Source of the DNA: an uncultured Clostridia bacterium | Lineage (GTDB): Bacteria > Bacillota > Clostridia > Oscillospirales > Ruminococcaceae | Direction of reading: 5' to 3' | NCBI GenBank assembly: GCA_946567425.1 | Contig: CAMNXF010000003.1 | Location: forward strand, 1 to 64,000 | Length of the DNA: 64,000 nt | Shown: positions 24,500-32,496 of the stretch, in pieces | Layout of the letters: the number at the start of each line of letters is the position of its first letter | How positions within the stretch are numbered: the first letter of the stretch is position 1 | The notes under the pieces: generated by a model | Seen by the model: only the letters and a program-made list of their open reading frames with translations | Told to the model about the DNA's origin: nothing | Database searches by the model: none | Made by a program: the position numbers and the translations under genes

Positions 24500-24961
24500 A
24501 TGTCAAAAGCTAAAAAAATTATTCTCACAGTCGTAGCCGTATTTTTCGGGCTTTTGGTGCTTGCTAACTCGTTTTTGCTCTATATCCTTATTGAGACTTT
24601 CAAAGCAGAACACACAACGATAGACCTAAGTCCCGACATACATATGTCCGTTCTTTTAAATAACGACGAGGATTTGATCACAACAGATTTTTACAAAGAG
24701 CTTGTAACAGGCACTCTGAAAGATGATCCTTTTATCCTCTGCAAAGAACCTGTGATCTTCATTGCAAATCCCGCGATTATGCCCGTTGTTGCCGAGGTGC
24801 TTGAAGAAGAGCCTTCCATTCTGCAAAGTGATCCGTACATCGTAGCACAGTACCCCGAACTTATCGAATTTAATCCCAACCTCAAAGAAATTATTGAGGA
24901 ACTGTTAGAAAACCCGGTATACGAAGAAAATTATCCCCGTCTGAAAAAGTTGCTGACTTAA
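24500..24961 (+). CDS. Small membrane-anchored acidic protein, unknown
   Basis: 153 residues. Residues of about 5-32 are a hydrophobic anchor after a Lys-rich start. The rest is an acidic extracytoplasmic region with internal repetition of the type 'KDDPFILCKEPVIFIANPAI', 'EEEPSILQSDPYIVAQYPEL' and 'ELLENPVYEENYPRL', spaced about 20 residues apart. GAAAGGAG lies upstream. It is 18 nt downstream of the truncated gene, so it may have been its operon partner. A perfect terminator follows. No family recognised. Confidence 0.65.
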   Translation: MSKAKKIILTVVAVFFGLLVLANSFLLYILIETFKAEHTTIDLSPDIHMSVLLNNDEDLITTDFYKELVTGTLKDDPFILCKEPVIFIANPAIMPVVAEVLEEEPSILQSDPYIVAQYPELIEFNPNLKEIIEELLENPVYEENYPRLKKLLT

Positions 24962-24998
24962 AACAAACGCCGTTTCACTCATGAAACGGCGTTTGTTT
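24961..24998. terminator. Perfect bidirectional terminator
   Basis: AAACAAACGCCGTTTCA, a CTCA loop and the exact reverse complement, giving a 17-bp stem with A- and T-rich ends. It serves the plus-strand small protein gene and the minus-strand NlpC-like gene. Confidence 0.93.
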
Positions 24999-25006
24999 TA
25001 ATTATC

Positions 25007-25651
25007 CTACGTTAAACTGACCCCGCCGAAGAAATTTTCGCGGTAGTAATCGGTGGTGATATCCACCTCGCGCACCAGCGTTCCGGGCATAAGGCAGGCG
25101 ATCATTTTTCCGTTGCCCGCGTAGATGCCGCCGAAGCTCACCTCGTCGCTGCCCTCGTCACTGAAAAAAACCAAGTCTCCGTCCTTAAGCTCGTCGTAGT
25201 TAAGCCGCGTACCCATTCTCGACTGCTCTTCCGTACCTCTGGGGCAGGTGATGTAACCGTTTTCACGCAGAACGTAGTATATAAATCCGGAATTATCGAA
25301 CCCGTCCGGGTCGCTTCCGTTCTCCGCGAACGGCACACCGATAAGCGAATTCGCTGCGGCAACTATTCTCTCCGCCTCGCTGTTGCTGCTGTTATCGGAG
25401 CTATCCGTACTGCTTGGGTCACTCGGAGGATCGGAATTATCCGTTGACGAATGTTCGTCGGAGCTGTCCGACGGTTTGTCCGAAGTGCCGGGGCTTTCGG
25501 ATTCGGACGGAAACTCCGAGGAATAGCCGCTGCTGTCCCCCGAGTTATCCGGCGGTCCGGCGTTATTCAATACGCTTGTGAGTATTACCGCAACTATTAC
25601 GCCGACTGCAACAAGCGTTACAATGGCAATAATAAGTATATTGTTCTTCAT
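25007..25651 (-). CDS. NlpC/P60-like protein lacking the catalytic residues
   Basis: 214 residues. Residues 4-28 are a signal-anchor; residues 31-95 are a Ser/Asp/Pro linker; the NlpC/P60-type domain spans about 95-214. The catalytic Cys position is Asn (FDNSGF, residue 120, where families have FDCSG). The catalytic His position in VSHVGIY is Phe (VSFGGIYAGNG, residue 173). It therefore cannot act as a classical cysteine peptidase and may bind peptidoglycan or regulate an active hydrolase. Otherwise the fold landmarks are intact (IVAAANSLIGVPF; ELKDGDLVFF). It has its own promoter and ends at a shared terminator. Confidence 0.82.
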   Translation of the reverse strand: MKNNILIIAIVTLVAVGVIVAVILTSVLNNAGPPDNSGDSSGYSSEFPSESESPGTSDKPSDSSDEHSSTDNSDPPSDPSSTDSSDNSSNSEAERIVAAANSLIGVPFAENGSDPDGFDNSGFIYYVLRENGYITCPRGTEEQSRMGTRLNYDELKDGDLVFFSDEGSDEVSFGGIYAGNGKMIACLMPGTLVREVDITTDYYRENFFGGVSLT

Positions 25652-25707
25652 TTAATCTCCTCTGACGGCAAAGATATTACCTAGAATTATGGTGATCTTA
25701 TACTTTA

Positions 25708-25736
25708 ATTATACAATATTTCATAACAAAAATCAA
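25708..25736 (-). promoter_or_regulatory. Sigma-A promoter of the NlpC-like gene
   Basis: On the minus strand: TTGATT (25731-25736), a 17-bp spacer and TATAAT (25708-25713). Confidence 0.85.
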
Positions 25737-25841
25737 TAGCAAAACGACCTCAAAAAGGTTACAATTCTGTAACCATTTTCATATATTCGTCATAATACGC
25801 ACATATTTCTGTCATATTCTGTCTGTATTCCGCGAATTATT

Positions 25842-27239
25842 CTATAGCGGTAATGCCGCCAGCTTATCATCGACGATCGTCACTTTTGACCGCGTAAGCG
25901 TCTCGGTGATGTCCAGCGTCAGAAAGTTCACGCAGAACTTGACGCCCGGGAAGATCGTTCCCGTAACGCGCGCGCTCAGGTAATCCTTGTTCTTGATATC
26001 CTCGTCAAGCTTGTCGATCAGCGCTTGAATTTCATTCTTCCGCATAGAGTGGAACAGCTTGTTCTGCGTTTCCGTTCTGTAAGCGCGCTGCTGCTGCTCC
26101 GTAAGAATGCCGCCCTGTGCCAGCTTGCGCTGCTTGAGGAACGCGAGATTTTTCACAGCCAGATCGAATATGCGGATAGACTCCTTAAGATCCGCCTCAG
26201 CCTCGCGCCGTCTCGCGAACAACACCGAACCGTCGCCGATATAGACCTCAGTCGCAGTATACTTCTCCGAGCCGATAATACCCGCGTTCACGTCGTGCAT
26301 AGACGTTACGCGTCCGCCTGTGATAACGCCGTGCGTCCCCTTTGCGGTGACCGCGCCGTAGCAGAACACATTGCAGAACGCAAATTGCTTTGACGTAATA
26401 TCACCCTTGACAAAAATCTCCGCGTTCTCACAGAAACCCACGTCCGCATTGCCGTCGCAGTTTAGTTTGGAATTTATGCAGCCGCCGACGATAGTGACAT
26501 TACCGCCTGCGGTTATCTCGCCGCCGAACACCGAGCCGTCAATCTTCACGTTCTTTCCCGCGTTGACGGAAAAGCCCTCCATTACGTTGCCCTTTATGTG
26601 AACGTCTCCGAAAAAGCTGATATTGCCGACCGACAAATCGAGGTCGGTCTTTATCGTCACTGCGTCCTCCACCTGAAAGCTGCCGTTGCCGAATACGATA
26701 TGTCCGTCGCACGCCGCTACCACCTTGGTTCCGTCAGTAGTCACAAGCGTATTTTTGCCAAGCGAGACCTTTGTGGGATCTCCCGGCTCTGCGGGAATGG
26801 GCTTCCCGAAAATATTCATTCCGGGAGTGCCCTCCTCGGGCAGTATGATATCGGCGATTATCTCATTCTTGTGAATGGGAACAATCGCATTCAGCTCGCG
26901 GTAGTCGGTAATGCCGAACTCGTTTTGGCGCGGCTTGAGCTTATGCTCCTTGTCAAAGCGGAAGTTCATATAACCGTTTTTTCCCTTTTTCGGCGGTGTC
27001 GCCGTAGCAATACACACGTTAAGCTCGTACACCTTTTCCTTGACAACACGCTTGATGTTGTCCACGTCCAGACCCGTCACGATACCCAGCCGCGCGATCT
27101 CTCCCGTGACCTGCTCGTATACGACGTCCGCCCCTCCGTTCTGAGGGGAATGAAGTATCATATTCGCAACTCTTCCGTCGCTGTCACAGTTTATCTCGAT
27201 CCGTCCGTCTATCTTCAGGAACTGTTCATTTTCAGCCAT
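25842..27239 (-). CDS. FapA/DUF342 family protein (polymer-forming beta-helix)
   Basis: 465 residues. The N-terminal part leads to the conserved block PEEGTPGMNIFGKPIP typical of FapA/DUF342. Stacked beta-helix turns rich in G, N and V follow (GNISFFGDVHIKGNVMEG; GKNVKIDGSVFGGEITAGGNVTIVGG). The last 110 residues are a helical coiled region (REAEADLKESIRIFDLAVKNL). FapA-domain proteins act in cell-surface assembly or signalling, and no flagellar genes lie nearby. AAGGAGGGAC precedes the ATG. It appears to be a single gene. Confidence 0.9.
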   Translation of the reverse strand: MAENEQFLKIDGRIEINCDSDGRVANMILHSPQNGGADVVYEQVTGEIARLGIVTGLDVDNIKRVVKEKVYELNVCIATATPPKKGKNGYMNFRFDKEHKLKPRQNEFGITDYRELNAIVPIHKNEIIADIILPEEGTPGMNIFGKPIPAEPGDPTKVSLGKNTLVTTDGTKVVAACDGHIVFGNGSFQVEDAVTIKTDLDLSVGNISFFGDVHIKGNVMEGFSVNAGKNVKIDGSVFGGEITAGGNVTIVGGCINSKLNCDGNADVGFCENAEIFVKGDITSKQFAFCNVFCYGAVTAKGTHGVITGGRVTSMHDVNAGIIGSEKYTATEVYIGDGSVLFARRREAEADLKESIRIFDLAVKNLAFLKQRKLAQGGILTEQQQRAYRTETQNKLFHSMRKNEIQALIDKLDEDIKNKDYLSARVTGTIFPGVKFCVNFLTLDITETLTRSKVTIVDDKLAALPL

Positions 27240-27351
27240 AAAAGTCCCTCCTTAATCTGCAAGGCAAATGCCGCGCCTTTTTTCCCCTGCGTTCCGGCAG
27301 CCTGTGCTTATTTATATCGCCGCATACCGTTAGCCGATAAACAACGCTTTT

Positions 27352-28041
27352 TCACATTACATTCAAAATTGGCGGTGTGCAGCCACAACCATTGATATCT
27401 TCAACCAGCCCGATAACGTCCTCCAACGACTGCACATCCGCGTATATCAGCCGTGAAAGCTCTTCGTCGGGGGGCGTAAGATCGGGCACCATGATCGTTA
27501 CGCAGCCCGCCGCCGCAGCCGACTTCACGCCGTTCGGGGAATCCTCAAGCGCCATACATTCGCAAGATGCGAGACCAAGCTCGTTCGCCGCGTACAGGTA
27601 AATGTCCGGCTTGGGCTTGCCCTCCTCAACCATAGTCGCACAGACTATCCTGTCAAAGCATCCGAATATCCCCGTTTTTGTGAGATAATCCTTTGTCCGC
27701 TCGAAGTCCGTAGCCGTGGCTACCGCTGCGGGAAGTCCGCTGTCGTTCAAAAACTTGAGAAGCTCCCTTGTGCCGCGTTTCAGCTCGAGCGGGTGCTCGG
27801 CAAGATACGCGTTCATAAACTCCATTCTCCTTGAACGTATCTTCAGATAGTCGAACTCCGCGCCGAACAGTCCCTGCAAAAACGGTATTGCGAACTTCCT
27901 GTGCAGCGAGCGTATTGCCAGCGCGTGCTCCCGTTTCATAGGAAAGCCCGCCTCGTTTGCAGCCTGTACCCAAAACCGCACCAACAGCTTTTCCGTATCG
28001 AGCAGCAGCCCGTCCATATCAAATATAACAGCTTTAACCAT
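27352..28041 (-). CDS. HAD superfamily hydrolase, beta-phosphoglucomutase-like
   Basis: 229 residues. Motif I is FDMDGLLLDTE, motif II is AVATATD (usual VASSS/T), motif III is the Lys in EEGKPKPDIYLYAANELG, and motif IV is ALEDSPNGVKSAAAAG. The small alpha-helical cap after motif I is the C1 type of beta-phosphoglucomutase and related phosphatases. Substrate unknown, probably a phosphorylated sugar or nucleotide. It has a clear own promoter on the minus strand, divergent from secG. Confidence 0.92.
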   Translation of the reverse strand: MVKAVIFDMDGLLLDTEKLLVRFWVQAANEAGFPMKREHALAIRSLHRKFAIPFLQGLFGAEFDYLKIRSRRMEFMNAYLAEHPLELKRGTRELLKFLNDSGLPAAVATATDFERTKDYLTKTGIFGCFDRIVCATMVEEGKPKPDIYLYAANELGLASCECMALEDSPNGVKSAAAAGCVTIMVPDLTPPDEELSRLIYADVQSLEDVIGLVEDINGCGCTPPILNVM

Positions 28042-28079
28042 AGCCCTGTCCTCATATACAAAATACTATATCACTTTAT

Positions 28080-28108
28080 ATTATATCATACTTGCATAAA
28101 AAAGTCAA
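28080..28108 (-). promoter_or_regulatory. Sigma-A promoter of the HAD gene
   Basis: On the minus strand: TTGACT (28103-28108), a 17-bp spacer and TATAAT (28080-28085). Confidence 0.9.
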
Positions 28109-28178
28109 TATTTCCCTTATATAATTTATACATTTTTTCTTGTTCTATAAAAATATATAATTTTTTTTGCAAAAGCAC

Positions 28179-28207
28179 TTGAAATTTCTGTTATATTGTG
28201 TTATAAT
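28179..28207 (+). promoter_or_regulatory. Sigma-A promoter of secG
   Basis: TTGAAA (28179-28184), a 17-bp spacer and TATAAT (28202-28207). Divergent from the HAD promoter about 70 bp away. Confidence 0.92.
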
Positions 28208-28253
28208 TGGTAGGTATGGTATTGTAACATTTTTTTTGGAGGAAGTTCACGAA

Positions 28254-28736
28254 ATGGGAGTTTTTGAAATTATCAGCGCGATCGTTCTGATTCTCGCTTG
28301 TGTATTTATAGTAATCGTGGTTCTTATGAAGGACACCAAGACGCAGATGTCGCAGTCTATCTCCGGCTCGTCCTCGGACAGCTACTATCAGAAAAACGCG
28401 GGGCGCACTAAGGAAGCCATGCTTAATAAGGCGACCATAGTCGCGGCGATCATATTTTTCGTGCTTGCGCTTGCGGTAAATATCATCAACGTTTACTGGG
28501 GCGGCAGCAGCGACAACAATTCGTCAAGCAACTCGAGTTCGTCGGCGGTTGTGAGCGACAGCAATTCCGAAAGCAGCTCGGACAGCAACAGCGATAGCTC
28601 CGACAGCGGAAGCAACAGTTCCGAGGGGAACAATTCGGACAACGACAGCAGTTCTGACGGCGGTTCGTCAAGCGACAGTAATTCCGACAGCGGCTCGGAC
28701 AGCGGAAATTCCTCGGGCGACAGCACCGCTCAATAA
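28254..28736 (+). CDS. secG: SecG translocase subunit with a long Ser/Asp/Asn/Gly-rich tail
   Basis: 160 residues from the ATG at 28254 (GGAGG upstream). Residues 3-25 and 58-82 are the two membrane segments of SecG, with the conserved polar loop between them (MKDTKTQMSQSISGSSSDSYYQKN). SecG normally ends soon after segment 2, at about 75-85 residues. Here residues 84-160 are almost only Ser, Asp, Asn and Gly. With the two-segment topology both termini face outside the membrane, so this tail would be extracytoplasmic. It sits upstream of rnr, as in many Firmicutes. Confidence 0.9.
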   Translation: MGVFEIISAIVLILACVFIVIVVLMKDTKTQMSQSISGSSSDSYYQKNAGRTKEAMLNKATIVAAIIFFVLALAVNIINVYWGGSSDNNSSSNSSSSAVVSDSNSESSSDSNSDSSDSGSNSSEGNNSDNDSSSDGGSSSDSNSDSGSDSGNSSGDSTAQ

Positions 28737-28747
28737 AAACAAACGAC

Positions 28748-28773
28748 GGGCAGTCTATCAAGGCTGCCCTTTC
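28748..28773 (+). terminator. Terminator-like hairpin between secG and rnr
   Basis: GGGCAG, a 10-nt loop and CTGCCC, followed by TTTCGG. The T-run is short, so it may attenuate rather than end transcription into rnr. Confidence 0.65.
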
Positions 28774-28833
28774 GGATATTTTGCATATTTTATGTTTTAT
28801 TACGAATGATATTTTAAAAGAAAGGATTTGCTT

Positions 28834-30942
28834 ATGAACAGGCTTAAGACCAGCATTTTAACGGCTTTGTACAAATCGGACGACGGGCTTACCGAAAAGG
28901 AGCTGATAAAGACGCTCGACTTGCCGAAAAAGCTCGCAAAAAAGCTCTCTGACGACCTTACGGGCATGAAGAAGTTCGGCGATGTCACCAACAAAAAGGG
29001 AGTGTGGCGGCTGAAGAACGCGGGCGACTACCTAACCGCCGTGATAACGCGCGTTACGCCCAAGTCGGGCTTTATGACCGCACAAGGCGAATTTCCCGTG
29101 GAGTTTTTTGTGCGCGGACGCGATATGTGCGGAGCGATACCGGGCGACGTGGTTCTCGCAAAAAAGACCGCCGACCCCGATGGCGACCACAGCGCCGAGG
29201 CTGTTGTCCTCGCGATTCTCAAGGAGAGTGAAATGCTGCTGACAGGTGTTATCGTCGCGGAGGGCAACCGCCTTATGGTGCTCCCCGACAAGCTGTGTGA
29301 CGAGCCGCTTTACATTGCCAAAGCGGGCGCGAACCCGCTTCACGTCGGCGATAAGGTCGCATTTACGATAAAGAAGCGCGGCGAACGGCATTTCGACCAC
29401 ACAGTCGCTATCGCGGAGGGCTTCGGCTCTGCCGACAGCGCAAAGGCGGGCGCGGAGGCGTATATGCTCGTCAACAATCTGCATATCGAGTTCCCCGACG
29501 AGGTGCTGCATGAAGCGGCAAAGCTCGAAATCGACGAGCCCGACGCGGACGAAGTGGGCCGCCGTCTCGATCTGCGCGGCGAGCCTATCTTCACGATCGA
29601 CGGCGCGGACACCAAGGATATCGACGACGCGATCTCCATTGCGCGCACCGACGGCGGATACAAGCTCGGCGTGCATATTGCGGACGTTTCGCATTATGTT
29701 AAAAAGGGTTCGGCGCTCGACGAGGAAGCATTCACACGCGGAACGTCGATCTACTACGCAGACAAGGTCGTTCCCATGCTCCCCAAGGAGCTTTCCAACG
29801 GGATATGCTCGCTCAACCCGAACGTTGACAGACTTGCATTTTCCTGTTTGATGAACGTCTCGGCGGACGGCAAGCTGCTTGATTACCGTTTCGAGAAAAC
29901 GGTAATCAGGAGCCGCGTAAAGGGCGTTTACTCCGAGGTCAACAAGATTCTCGACAATACGGCAAACGATGAAATTAAGGCGAAATACGACCGCGTTATC
30001 GACCGCATACCGATAATGCGCGAGCTTGCGGAGATACTCGAGAAGAACCGCGTGAACCGCGGCGCGCCCGAGATTGACACCGTCGAAGCGAAGATAATCA
30101 CCGACGAAAACGGCGTCTGTGTTGACGTAAAGCCCCGCGAACGCGGTGTTGCCGAGCGCATAATCGAGGAGTTTATGCTTATGGCGAACAACGCTGCGGC
30201 AGCTCTCGCGATGAAAGAGAAATTCCCGTTCGTGTACCGCGTTCACGAGGCGCCCGCGGCCGAAAAGCTACTCACGCTCGGCGATACACTGACAGCGCTG
30301 GGCGTAAATCCCGAGGGCATTTCCGAGCGCTCCACCGCCGCCGACCTCGCCAAAGTCATCCGCGACAGCAAGGACAGCGACAAGTATACCGTGATAAACC
30401 GCATTGTGCTGAGGACTATGATGAAAGCGAAGTACTCCGACGAGCCGCTTGGGCACTACGGACTTGTAATGCCCGAGTACGCGCACTTCACCTCGCCGAT
30501 ACGCCGCTACGCCGACCTGTCAATACACCGCATACTCACCGACTACGTGTACGCGCTGTCGACCGAAAAGCTCACAAAGAAATACAAGAAATTCGCTGCT
30601 GAGGCGGCAATGCAGGCGAGCAACACTGAGCTTTCCGCCGTCCGCTGCGAACGCGAGTGCGAAAATTTCTACATGGCTGAGTATATGAAGAACCATGTAG
30701 GCGAGGAATTTGACGGCTTCATTTCGGGAGTTTCGCCGAGCGGAATTTTCATTGCGCTGCCTAACACCGTTGAGGGTATGATATCCGTTTCGCGGCTGCC
30801 GCTTGGCGAGTACGAAGTGCAGCATGGTGTTATCCTCACGGGCGCGGCAAACGGAAGGACGTTCACCGTTGGCGAACAGATCAAGGTCAAATGCGTATCC
30901 GTCAACGTAAACGGCGGGTTTATCGACTTCGATTTCGCTTAA
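28834..30942 (+). CDS. rnr: Ribonuclease R
   Basis: About 702 residues from the ATG at 28834 (GAAAGGA upstream); the frame extends two codons to a TTG. In order: an N-terminal winged-helix-like region, cold-shock-type RNA-binding domains (RVTPKSGFMTAQGEFPVEFFV), the RNB catalytic domain with metal-binding GADTKDIDDAISI, and a C-terminal S1 domain (GEEFDGFISGVSPSGIFI). It degrades structured RNA 3' to 5' in the cytoplasm and takes part in quality control with tmRNA. smpB is not in this window; a terminator follows directly. Basic C-terminal tails found in other RNase R proteins are absent. Confidence 0.96.
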   Translation: MNRLKTSILTALYKSDDGLTEKELIKTLDLPKKLAKKLSDDLTGMKKFGDVTNKKGVWRLKNAGDYLTAVITRVTPKSGFMTAQGEFPVEFFVRGRDMCGAIPGDVVLAKKTADPDGDHSAEAVVLAILKESEMLLTGVIVAEGNRLMVLPDKLCDEPLYIAKAGANPLHVGDKVAFTIKKRGERHFDHTVAIAEGFGSADSAKAGAEAYMLVNNLHIEFPDEVLHEAAKLEIDEPDADEVGRRLDLRGEPIFTIDGADTKDIDDAISIARTDGGYKLGVHIADVSHYVKKGSALDEEAFTRGTSIYYADKVVPMLPKELSNGICSLNPNVDRLAFSCLMNVSADGKLLDYRFEKTVIRSRVKGVYSEVNKILDNTANDEIKAKYDRVIDRIPIMRELAEILEKNRVNRGAPEIDTVEAKIITDENGVCVDVKPRERGVAERIIEEFMLMANNAAAALAMKEKFPFVYRVHEAPAAEKLLTLGDTLTALGVNPEGISERSTAADLAKVIRDSKDSDKYTVINRIVLRTMMKAKYSDEPLGHYGLVMPEYAHFTSPIRRYADLSIHRILTDYVYALSTEKLTKKYKKFAAEAAMQASNTELSAVRCERECENFYMAEYMKNHVGEEFDGFISGVSPSGIFIALPNTVEGMISVSRLPLGEYEVQHGVILTGAANGRTFTVGEQIKVKCVSVNVNGGFIDFDFA

Positions 30943-30960
30943 ATCCCGCTAAATTCACAA

Positions 30961-30992
30961 AAAACGCCGTATCAAGCGCGATACGGCGTTTT
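30961..30992. terminator. Bidirectional terminator between rnr and the response regulator
   Basis: AAAACGCCGTATC, a 6-nt AAGCGC loop and GATACGGCGTTTT, giving a perfect 13-bp stem with A and T flanks between convergent genes. Confidence 0.93.
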
Positions 30993-30994
30993 AA

Positions 30995-32056
30995 TTATTC
31001 GGTTTCCGATTCCTCGGTTCTGCGACGTTTCTTGACGATATCGTCAACAATAAGGTTGAACGCTTTGAGCACCTTTGGATTGAACAACCCGCACTGCCCC
31101 TCGTTTATCATCTGTATCGCCGTGTCAGTATCAAACGCCGCCTTGTACACTCTCGGCGAGGTAAGCGCGTCGAAAACATCCGCGACCGCAACAACCTGTG
31201 CCCAGATCGACACCTCGTCGCCTTTCAGACCGTCTGGATAGCCGCGCCCGTCCCAGCGCTCGTGGTGGTGACGGCAGATATCATAGCTGTAGCGGTACAC
31301 CTCGTGATCCATGATATCCTCGGGCATCTGCGCAAGGATATCGCAGCCCTTGACGGTGTGTATCTTCATGATCTCAAATTCCTCGGGCGTGAGCCGTCCG
31401 GGCTTTTTCAGTATGCTGTCGGGTATCGCGATCTTTCCCACATCGTGAAGAATGGACGCTGTGCCTATCTTACCGATAGTGCTTTTGTCGAGATGATACT
31501 CGGGGAACATCTCGCTGACCGTGCTCATCAGCTTTATCGTGATGCTTTTTATGCGCTTTACGTGCTCGCCCGACTCGCAGTCGCGGAACTCGATGATCGT
31601 CGCCAGCGTCTCGACCAGATTATCGTTGATTTTTGATATCTTGTCAACGCTCTCGTGCACCATATCCACAAGCTCGTTTCTGTGACGGTAAAGCTCGATG
31701 ATATTGCCTATTCTCGCCTTGATAAAGCACATACGAAACGGCTTTGAAATGATATCCACCGCCCCCAGATTATACGCGCCCGTAAGCATCTGCATGTTGT
31801 CCGCCGCTGTGATTATGAACACGGGAATATGATATATCTTCCCTGTTCTGTTCAACTCCGCGAGAACGCTCATTCCGTCCATAACGGGCATTATAAGGTC
31901 GAGCATTACCGCGATAATGCTATTGTCCTCGTTGATTATATCCAGCGCCTGCTGCCCGTTTTCCGCCTCTATTATGTTGTATTCATCCTTGAAAAGCTCC
32001 GCGAGAAGGATGCGGTTAATCTCCTGATCATCAACGATCAAAATTGAATTTTTCAC
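30995..32056 (-). CDS. Response regulator with REC and HD-GYP domains
   Basis: 353 residues from a GTG start with GGAAG upstream. Residues 1-120 are a REC domain: DD at 9-10, phospho-acceptor Asp 53 in MLDLIMP, Lys 105 in ISKPF. Residues of about 150-340 are an HD-GYP domain with HD at 204-205 (LHDVGK) and GYP at 272-274 (RWDGRGYPDG). Such proteins hydrolyse cyclic di-GMP under phosphorylation control. It is the last gene of a candidate operon with the HPt protein and the FtsK-like protein. No histidine kinase is visible in the window. Confidence 0.95.
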   Translation of the reverse strand: MKNSILIVDDQEINRILLAELFKDEYNIIEAENGQQALDIINEDNSIIAVMLDLIMPVMDGMSVLAELNRTGKIYHIPVFIITAADNMQMLTGAYNLGAVDIISKPFRMCFIKARIGNIIELYRHRNELVDMVHESVDKISKINDNLVETLATIIEFRDCESGEHVKRIKSITIKLMSTVSEMFPEYHLDKSTIGKIGTASILHDVGKIAIPDSILKKPGRLTPEEFEIMKIHTVKGCDILAQMPEDIMDHEVYRYSYDICRHHHERWDGRGYPDGLKGDEVSIWAQVVAVADVFDALTSPRVYKAAFDTDTAIQMINEGQCGLFNPKVLKAFNLIVDDIVKKRRRTEESETE

Positions 32057-32074
32057 ACAACACTTCCTTTCACA

Positions 32075-32425
32075 TCACTCGTACTTCTTAATGCAGTCCA
32101 GAAAACTCTGTTGAATTTTCAGCGTTTCAGCAAGCAACTCCGTTGCCTTTTCGGGCTTGGCGTCGCGAAAAAGATTTACTATCTCGGTATAGTTGTTGAA
32201 GAGCGGCACAAGCGAAAGATTTCCTACCACGCCCTTTAACGTATGCGCATTCGACAGCGCCGTATCGAGGTCGCCCGACTGCACATACGGCATAACGGGC
32301 GCTTCCTCGACCACTTTCGGAAGCTTTTTCAGCATACGCTCATACAGCTCCGGTTTGCCCATACACCTTGTCATTCCGTCATTGGTATCCGCTCCAAGCA
32401 ATGCGACATCTTCAATTAAACCCAT
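32075..32425 (-). CDS. HPt phosphotransfer protein
   Basis: 116 residues. It is a stand-alone four-helix HPt domain with phospho-acceptor His 61 in AHTLKG and following hydrophobic GNLSLVPL. It would relay phosphate between a hybrid kinase elsewhere and a REC domain, most simply the REC-HD-GYP encoded 18 nt downstream. GGGAGATC lies upstream of the ATG. The 71-bp gap to the FtsK-like gene contains a weak hairpin (CCGCA...TGCGG) but no clear promoter or terminator. Confidence 0.92.
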   Translation of the reverse strand: MGLIEDVALLGADTNDGMTRCMGKPELYERMLKKLPKVVEEAPVMPYVQSGDLDTALSNAHTLKGVVGNLSLVPLFNNYTEIVNLFRDAKPEKATELLAETLKIQQSFLDCIKKYE

Positions 32426-32496
32426 ATTATTGATCTCCCAAAGAATTTCTTAAATTACTTTATACCGCAATCCGCCATTTTGTGAATGCGGAGAAG

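Noticed and set aside
29032-30246. Minus-strand open frame of 404 codons inside rnr
   Set aside because: The plus strand encodes a full RNase R with all motifs. The antisense frame shows no known domain and lacks a Shine-Dalgarno.
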